A DNA stretch of 5,936 nucleotides from Alphaproteobacteria bacterium. GTDB lineage: Bacteria; Pseudomonadota; Alphaproteobacteria; Sphingomonadales; SMXR01. Within the stretch, counting starts at the first letter, position 1, and each line of letters starts with the position of its first letter. Under the pieces are notes generated by a model, which saw only the letters and a list, made by a program, of their open reading frames with translations, was not told the origin of the DNA and searched no databases. The translations under genes were made by a program, and so were the position numbers. Below, one piece after another: positions 1 through 3,344 of this stretch. Location: positions 1 to 5,936 of the forward strand of contig SMXR01000056.1 of NCBI GenBank assembly GCA_004356215.1, given 5' to 3'.

Positions 1-91
1 CCGCCGGTTTAATGCCGAGCTGGCTTAACAGTTGTTTTCGTCTGGGTGAGGCGGACCCAAGAACAAGCTTCGGATAAGGGCTTTTAGGCAA
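1..91 (-). CDS. maf: Maf-family nucleotide pyrophosphatase, N-terminal fragment (cut by the left edge)
   Basis: Only about the first 30 codons are present. The minus strand reads LVLGSASPRRKQLLSQLGI, the hallmark N-terminal motif of the Maf/HAM1-like fold (loop SxSPRR followed by a helix with LL..LGI). Family members hydrolyse non-canonical or canonical nucleoside triphosphates (dTTP/UTP or m7GTP types) to monophosphates in the cytoplasm; the subtype cannot be told from this fragment. The frame is closed upstream by TAA at 109-107. No ATG precedes the motif, so initiation must be at TTG 91 or TTG 106. I prefer TTG 91 because GGAA lies 9 bases before it, while TTG 106 has no Shine-Dalgarno. 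It follows infA by about 28 bases, as in many Alphaproteobacteria, where an RNase E/G gene often comes next. Family identity is strong; the start is uncertain. Confidence 0.85.
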   Translation of the reverse strand, partial: MPKSPYPKLVLGSASPRRKQLLSQLGIKPA

Positions 92-119
92 ACGATGCGG
101 TTCCAATTAAAGGAATAAA

Positions 120-338
120 TTATTTGAAGCGATAGGTGATGCGGCCTTTGGTCAGATCGTAGGGAGTTATTTCAACCAGGACTTCATCACCGGCCAATAC
201 ACGGATTCTGTTCTTGCGCATTTTCCCGGCGGTATGGCCAAGAATTTCGTGGTCATTCTCAAGCTTTACGCGAAACATCGCATTTGGCAAAAGCTCGGTA
301 ATGATACCGCGCATTTCCAGAATTTCTTCTTTAGCCAT
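120..338 (-). CDS. infA: Translation initiation factor IF-1
   Basis: A 72-residue cytoplasmic S1/OB-fold protein that binds the 30S A site and, with IF-2 and IF-3, controls selection of the initiator tRNA. Nearly the whole sequence matches the family: MAKEEILEMRGIITELLPNA at the start, FRVKLENDHEILGHTAGKMR in the middle, then NRIRVLAGDEVLVEITPYDL and a C-terminus GRITYRFK. The length equals the usual 72 residues. The start at 338 is fixed by a strong Shine-Dalgarno, AGGAGG, four bases upstream, and by homology. The frame stays open to an ATG at 428, but those 30 extra residues are not part of IF-1. It lies between the DUF2948 gene (119 bases upstream) and maf (downstream), probably co-transcribed with maf. 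No autonomous promoter was convincing in the 119-base leader. Confidence 0.98.
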   Translation of the reverse strand: MAKEEILEMRGIITELLPNAMFRVKLENDHEILGHTAGKMRKNRIRVLAGDEVLVEITPYDLTKGRITYRFK

Positions 339-340
339 CA

Positions 341-350
341 ATCCTCCTAG
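341..350 (-). promoter_or_regulatory. Strong ribosome binding site of infA
   Basis: The minus strand reads CTAGGAGGAT immediately before the ATG at 338. AGGAGG is a full match to the anti-Shine-Dalgarno core, with a spacing of four bases. It decides between the ATG at 338 and the longer in-frame ATG at 428, which has no such site. It is the strongest ribosome binding site in the window, in keeping with high expression of IF-1. Confidence 0.85.
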
Positions 351-408
351 TGGTTTGGCTTTAACGGGCACATACATGAGCGAAACGCGGCCAAAATTCA
401 ACCCTTTT

Positions 409-423
409 TGATAAGTTTTATCA
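409..423. repeat. 15-base inverted repeat in the infA leader
   Basis: TGATAA-GTT-TTATCA is a perfect 6+3+6 inverted repeat about 70 bases upstream of the infA start. No T-run follows it on the minus strand (AAAAAGGG follows), so it does not look like a terminator for the DUF2948 gene. It could be an operator half-site pair or a small leader hairpin, or chance; at AT-rich sites of this size chance is a real possibility. Confidence 0.35.
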
Positions 424-457
424 GGCAAGGCCGGGAAAAAGTGTTGGCCAGTTGAAA

Positions 458-907
458 TTAGGCAACAGGGTGTTCGGGGAGGTTTTTAGTGCCCCACGGA
501 CCGGTAATGTCTTCAAGGTAAACCTCAAGGGTCTCAGCCAGAAGGCGAATGGCAATGCCTCCTGAAAATGTCAGGACCAGGATATAATCGCCCTTTTTTT
601 TCTGTCCCGTGATCGACAGAAGCGACAAAACAAGGGATTTATCGGCCAACGTCAGATTACGATATTTGGCCTCCAGCACCCCCTCAAAACGCAGGCCTGA
701 ACGCACTCTTTGATAGACCTTTTTTTTGGGTTTTTGATCGCGGAGAACTTCCGCTTCCCAGCGAAAGCGGTTGGCAACAAAGGCAAAGCGTAAATTCCCC
801 GGCAGGTAAGTCATGTCCGATACTTTAAAAAGGGCATCCTGAAGCAGCGAAGAAATCACCTCAAGGTCCTCAAGGGTTTCAGCCTTTATCCTGATCTTTT
901 CTATCAC
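458..907 (-). CDS. DUF2948 family protein of unknown function
   Basis: A 149-residue soluble protein that I recognise as the DUF2948 family, found downstream of murA in Alphaproteobacteria. Signature stretches are LEDLEVISSLLQDALFKVSD, the YLPGNLRFAFVANRFRWE block, the RVRSGLRFEGV block, and a C-terminal FSGGIAIRLLAETLEVYLED segment. No membrane helix or signal peptide is seen. No biochemical role is known to me. I chose GTG at 907 because AAAAGGA lies upstream at good spacing (8 bases) and this leaves only 4 bases after the murA stop. An in-frame TTG at 925 would overlap murA by 14 bases and has no Shine-Dalgarno. Tight spacing means translational coupling with murA in one operon. The coding strand carries two A8 runs, each encoding Lys-Lys-Lys. 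Confidence 0.85.
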   Translation of the reverse strand: MIEKIRIKAETLEDLEVISSLLQDALFKVSDMTYLPGNLRFAFVANRFRWEAEVLRDQKPKKKVYQRVRSGLRFEGVLEAKYRNLTLADKSLVLSLLSITGQKKKGDYILVLTFSGGIAIRLLAETLEVYLEDITGPWGTKNLPEHPVA

Positions 908-911
908 CTTG

Positions 912-2192
912 TTATCCTTTTGCAACGACGCGCTCTATCGCCGCGCCAACCTGGCCGAGTTTAGTCTCAAGGTGTTCATAGCCACGGTCAAGGTGATATA
1001 CCCGGCTCAGCGTGGTTTCGCCCTCAGCGGCAAGGGCGGCAAGAACCAGACACATACTGGCGCGAAGATCAGTCGCCATCACCGGCGCCCCAATCAAATG
1101 GTCAACCCCGCGAATTGTGGCTTTTGAGCCCACCACTTCAATGTCGGCACCCATCCGCCGCAGTTCAGGGACATGCATATATCGGTTTTCAAAAATCGTC
1201 TCGGTAATTTCTGATATGCCGCGCCCAAGCGCCAGCAACGCCATGAATTGTGCCTGCATATCAGTGGCAAAGCCGGGGAAAGGCTGGGTGGTGATTGTCA
1301 GCGGTTTTGGCCGGCCCTGGCCATTGTGGACCAATAAGCCACCCTCTACCTCTTCGATGGTGCCACCGGTTTTCTCAAACGCCGGCAGCACATCTCCGAG
1401 CAGGTCGGCACGGGCGCCCTCAAGGGTTAAGGTGCCGCCGGTAATCAACGCGGCAATGGCATAGGACCCGGTCTCAATCCGGTCGGGCATCACCGGGTGG
1501 TTGGCGCCACCCAAAGAAGCGACACCTTCAATAGTAACCTCCGCGCTTCCGGCGCCGGTGATATTTGCCCCCATGGCGTTCAGGCAAACCGCCAGGTCGG
1601 CAATCTCGGGCTCGCGCGCGGCATTCTTCAAAACTGTTCTGCCCTTGGCGAGACTGGCTGCCATGATCAGGTTTTCGGTGGCCCCGACAGAGACAGACGG
1701 AAACTTTATTTCTGCCCCCTTTAGGCCGCCCCTGGGGGCTTTGGCCTCAACATAACCTTCTTCAAGGGTAATTTTGGCGCCCATCGCTTCAAACCCGGTG
1801 AGATGTAAATTAATCGGCCGGTTGCCAATGGCACAGCCGCCGGGCAGTGAAATTTTGCCAACCCCGCAACGCGCCAGCAAAGGCCCCAGCACCAGGATCG
1901 AAGCCCGCATTTTACGCACCAGTTCGTAGGGGGCAACCACTTCGTCCAGGGTTTTAGCATTGACCGTCAGGGTATGGGCGCTGGCCACTTTTTCTTTATT
2001 TACGGTAACGCCGAGCGCCATAAGCAAGCGCGACATGGTTTGAATATCGGCCAGATCCGGCACGTTGGCGAGCCGCAGGGGCTCCTCAGACAACAGCGCG
2101 GCACACATCAGCGGCAGCGCCGCATTTTTGGCCCCCGAGATTCGAATCCGGCCCTTAAGGGGCCGTCCGCCGGTGATAACTAGACTGTCCAT
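912..2192 (-). CDS. murA: UDP-N-acetylglucosamine 1-carboxyvinyltransferase
   Basis: Cytoplasmic enzyme that transfers enolpyruvate from phosphoenolpyruvate to UDP-GlcNAc, the first committed step of peptidoglycan synthesis and the target of fosfomycin. The protein is 426 residues against a usual 417-430. Visible landmarks: SGAKNAALP with Lys22; KMRAS near residue 95; the catalytic loop LPGGCAIGNRP with the nucleophile Cys120 (equivalent to E. coli Cys115), so the fosfomycin-sensitive Cys form rather than the Asp variant; GFATDMQAQF, which holds the conserved catalytic Asp; and ATDLRAS near residue 390, which holds the conserved Arg. The ATG at 2192 starts the protein at MDSLVITGGRPLKG, normal for the family. 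The Shine-Dalgarno is weak (AGAGA-like). It sits 83 bases after dcd, behind an apparent terminator, and leads into the DUF2948 gene. Confidence 0.98.
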   Translation of the reverse strand: MDSLVITGGRPLKGRIRISGAKNAALPLMCAALLSEEPLRLANVPDLADIQTMSRLLMALGVTVNKEKVASAHTLTVNAKTLDEVVAPYELVRKMRASILVLGPLLARCGVGKISLPGGCAIGNRPINLHLTGFEAMGAKITLEEGYVEAKAPRGGLKGAEIKFPSVSVGATENLIMAASLAKGRTVLKNAAREPEIADLAVCLNAMGANITGAGSAEVTIEGVASLGGANHPVMPDRIETGSYAIAALITGGTLTLEGARADLLGDVLPAFEKTGGTIEEVEGGLLVHNGQGRPKPLTITTQPFPGFATDMQAQFMALLALGRGISEITETIFENRYMHVPELRRMGADIEVVGSKATIRGVDHLIGAPVMATDLRASMCLVLAALAAEGETTLSRVYHLDRGYEHLETKLGQVGAAIERVVAKG

Positions 2193-2208
2193 TGCTGTTT
2201 ATTTCTCT

Positions 2209-2226
2209 GTTTTGAAAACCAGTTTT
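2209..2226. repeat. Overlapping short palindromes upstream of murA
   Basis: The plus strand reads GTTTT-G-AAAAC-CA-GTTTT, so the middle AAAAC can pair with either flanking GTTTT. The element lies 17-34 bases upstream of the murA ATG, between the terminator and the ribosome binding region. It could be an operator or a switchable weak leader hairpin. The units are only five bases and AT-rich, so chance is possible. Confidence 0.25.
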
Positions 2227-2229
2227 GCT

Positions 2230-2255
2230 AAAAAAATATGGCCGTAACCCGGCCA
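2230..2255 (-). terminator. Rho-independent terminator after dcd
   Basis: On the minus strand a six-pair stem TGGCCG / CGGCCA encloses a five-base loop (GGTTA) and is followed, after two bases (TA), by seven T residues. It lies 21 bases past the dcd stop codon. This is the classical form of an intrinsic terminator and would end dcd transcripts before murA, although a six-pair stem may be leaky. Confidence 0.7.
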
Positions 2256-2275
2256 CCATCCGACCATTTTATGAT

Positions 2276-2830
2276 CTAGAGTTTTGGTAATGTCACGCCC
2301 TTTTGGCCCATATACTTCCCGCCCCGGTCGGCGTAGGACGTCTCACACGGTTCATTCCCCTGAAGGAATAAAAACTGGGCGGCGCCTTCGTTGGCATAAA
2401 TCCGCGCCGGCAATGGTGTGGTATTGGAAAATTCCAGGGTCACATGGCCTTCCCAACCTGGCTCCAGCGGGGTGACGTTGACGATTATGCCACACCGGGC
2501 GTAGGTCGATTTTCCCAGGCAAATCACCAGAACGTCCCGCGGGATTCGGAAATATTCTACCGTCCTGGCCAGAGCAAATGAATTGGGCGGGATCACACAT
2601 GACGGGCCGGTGCGATCAACAAAGCTTTTGGGGGAAAAGTTCTTGGGGTCGACAACCGCCGAATCGACATTGGTGAAAATCTTGAACTCGTCGGAAACAC
2701 GGGCGTCATACCCGTATGATGAAAGCCCGTAGGAAATTGTTCCTTTGCGCTTCTGGGTTTCAACAAACGGCTCAATCATGCCATATTTCTTGGCCTGCTC
2801 GCGAATCCATTTATCGGACATGATCGACAT
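2276..2830 (-). CDS. dcd: dCTP deaminase
   Basis: Deaminates dCTP to dUTP, the source of dUMP for thymidylate synthesis; a homotrimeric cytoplasmic enzyme of the dUTPase/dCTP deaminase fold. The protein is 184 residues, in the usual range (about 185-195). Motifs: YGLSSYGYDAR (residues 34-44) in the nucleotide-binding N-terminal part; GKSTYARCG with Ser108 and Arg112 (equivalent to RSSLAR in E. coli); PGWEGHVTLEFSN with the catalytic Glu133 (E. coli Glu138); and a C-terminal segment YADRGGKYMGQKG that closes over the triphosphate. It appears monofunctional (dUMP still needs dUTPase), though bifunctional forms cannot be excluded by eye. The start at 2830 gives MSIMSDKWIRE, as I recall for relatives; an ATG at 2821 is the alternative. 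Neither has a clear Shine-Dalgarno. It has its own candidate promoter and terminator. Confidence 0.96.
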   Translation of the reverse strand: MSIMSDKWIREQAKKYGMIEPFVETQKRKGTISYGLSSYGYDARVSDEFKIFTNVDSAVVDPKNFSPKSFVDRTGPSCVIPPNSFALARTVEYFRIPRDVLVICLGKSTYARCGIIVNVTPLEPGWEGHVTLEFSNTTPLPARIYANEGAAQFLFLQGNEPCETSYADRGGKYMGQKGVTLPKL

Positions 2831-2863
2831 AAAAGGTTGGTCCCCGTAATTTTCCGAAGCCCT

Positions 2864-2892
2864 GTTTTAGGAAATGTTGGTGCCGCTTACAA
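2864..2892 (-). promoter_or_regulatory. Candidate sigma-70-type promoter of dcd
   Basis: On the minus strand a -35 box TTGTAA (2892-2887) is separated by exactly 17 bases from a -10 box TAAAAC (2869-2864), four of six matches each to the consensus. Transcription would start near 2857, giving a leader of about 27 bases before the dcd ATG. This fits dcd being a separate unit from the small gene upstream. Support is pattern and position only. Confidence 0.4.
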
Positions 2893-2896
2893 GCGC

Positions 2897-3046
2897 TTAA
2901 GTGTTCTCTTTTTTATCATCATTTTTCTTGCGCTCGCGGGCCTGTGCTTTTCGCTTGGCAAGGTTCTGGCGCAAGGCCTCTTCGAGGCGCGCCTGCCGGG
3001 CATCGGTTTTCACCTGAGCCGAAGATTTGGATTTCTCTTTGTTCAT
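2897..3046 (-). CDS. Small basic helical protein, conserved hypothetical
   Basis: A 49-residue ORF, strongly charged (rich in Lys, Arg, Glu, Gln, Ala), with no hydrophobic segment. The core DARQARLEEALRQNLAKRKA (residues 15-34) reads as one amphipathic helix, followed by a Lys/Arg/Asp-rich tail ending KKENT. I recall many Alphaproteobacteria carrying short proteins with a similar RQARLxxALRxNLxxRKAQ core, usually annotated as hypothetical; no function is known to me. The start at 3046 (MNKEKSK) is preferred: GGAG lies 10 bases upstream. The frame extends to ATGs at 3055 and 3079, but residues before MNKEK do not look like the family. It is upstream of dcd by 66 bases and divergent from the tRNA-Thr gene. 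A basic charged helix suggests nucleic-acid or ribosome contact, but that is inference only. Confidence 0.7.
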   Translation of the reverse strand: MNKEKSKSSAQVKTDARQARLEEALRQNLAKRKAQARERKKNDDKKENT

Positions 3047-3089
3047 AGCAATCATGCTCCAGATGCCATGATTCCACAAAAATTTTCAC

Positions 3090-3118
3090 TTGACCAGATC
3101 GGGGCGGACGATTAAGCC
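3090..3118 (+). promoter_or_regulatory. Candidate promoter of tRNA-Thr
   Basis: CTTGACC gives a -35 box TTGACC at 3090-3095 (five of six matches), typical of alphaproteobacterial stable RNA promoters. A 17-base spacer leads to a weak -10 box TAAGCC at 3113-3118. Transcription would start near 3125, about 19 bases before the mature 5' end of the tRNA. The -35 is good and the -10 poor, so this is a candidate only. Confidence 0.4.
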
Positions 3119-3143
3119 ATTGGAGCTTTTCAGCACATCTTAG

Positions 3144-3218
3144 GCCGCGGTAGCTCAGGGGCAGAGCACCCCCTTGGTAAGGGGGAGGTCGGTGGTTCGA
3201 TTCCACTCCGCGGCACCA
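3144..3218 (+). tRNA. tRNA-Thr, anticodon GGT, with encoded CCA
   Basis: A full cloverleaf can be drawn. The acceptor stem GCCGCGG (3144-3150) pairs with CCGCGGC (3208-3214) over seven pairs. D-stem GCTC/GAGC is at 3153-3156 and 3164-3167. The anticodon stem CCCCC (3169-3173) pairs with GGGGG (3181-3185) around the loop TTGGTAA, giving anticodon GGT at 3176-3178, which decodes ACC and ACU (Thr). The T-arm GGTGG-TTCGATT-CCACT has one G-T pair. Discriminator A is at 3215 and the CCA at 3216-3218 is encoded. The anticodon stem is unusually uniform, five C-G pairs. It is the only plus-strand gene in the window and points toward the 3' end of cphA. It decodes the GC-ending threonine codon favoured in a moderately GC-rich genome. 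Confidence 0.97.
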
Positions 3219-3344
3219 TTTTTGCCTGATTACTCTTGACCCTCTTTCGGCCCCATTTCTTCAAACTTTTCGATATCATGCGGGTTTCTTTTGTGGCTTG
3301 TTTTCACCTCAATTGAATTAATGCTATGGATCCGTGCAGTCGCT
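3219..3344. other. Gap between tRNA-Thr and the cphA stop
   Basis: About 125 bases lie between two convergent genes. No GC-rich hairpin with a T-run was found on either strand; TTTTT directly after the tRNA CCA (3219-3223) may help end the tRNA transcript. On the minus strand a 25-codon frame (GTG 3307 to TAA 3230) with charged residues, including PHDIEKFEEMGPKEG, is open, but it has no ribosome binding site and I do not call it a gene. A short palindrome TCAATTGA is also present. Confidence 0.5.

Noticed and set aside
339..428. An N-terminal extension of infA from an ATG at 428
   Set aside because: IF-1 is normally about 72 residues starting MAKEE, and the AGGAGG site lies directly before the ATG at 338; the 30 extra residues match nothing in the family.
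430..450. GGCC...GGCC inverted repeat after the DUF2948 stop, as a terminator
   Set aside because: The stem is only four pairs with a 13-base loop, and no T-run follows on the minus strand.
908..925. TTG at 925 as the start of the DUF2948 protein
   Set aside because: It overlaps murA by 14 bases and lacks a Shine-Dalgarno; GTG at 907 has AAAAGGA at proper spacing and the protein family match begins just after it.
1012..1464. Plus-strand ORF of 150 codons opposite murA
   Set aside because: It has a low-complexity Ser/Arg/Pro composition, typical of the antisense of a GC-rich gene, and lies entirely within murA.
2919..3206. A 95-residue minus-strand ORF across the tRNA
   Set aside because: Its start MESNHRPPPYQGGALPLSYRG is the well-known false translation of the antisense of a tRNA gene; the rest is a shadow of the small-protein region.
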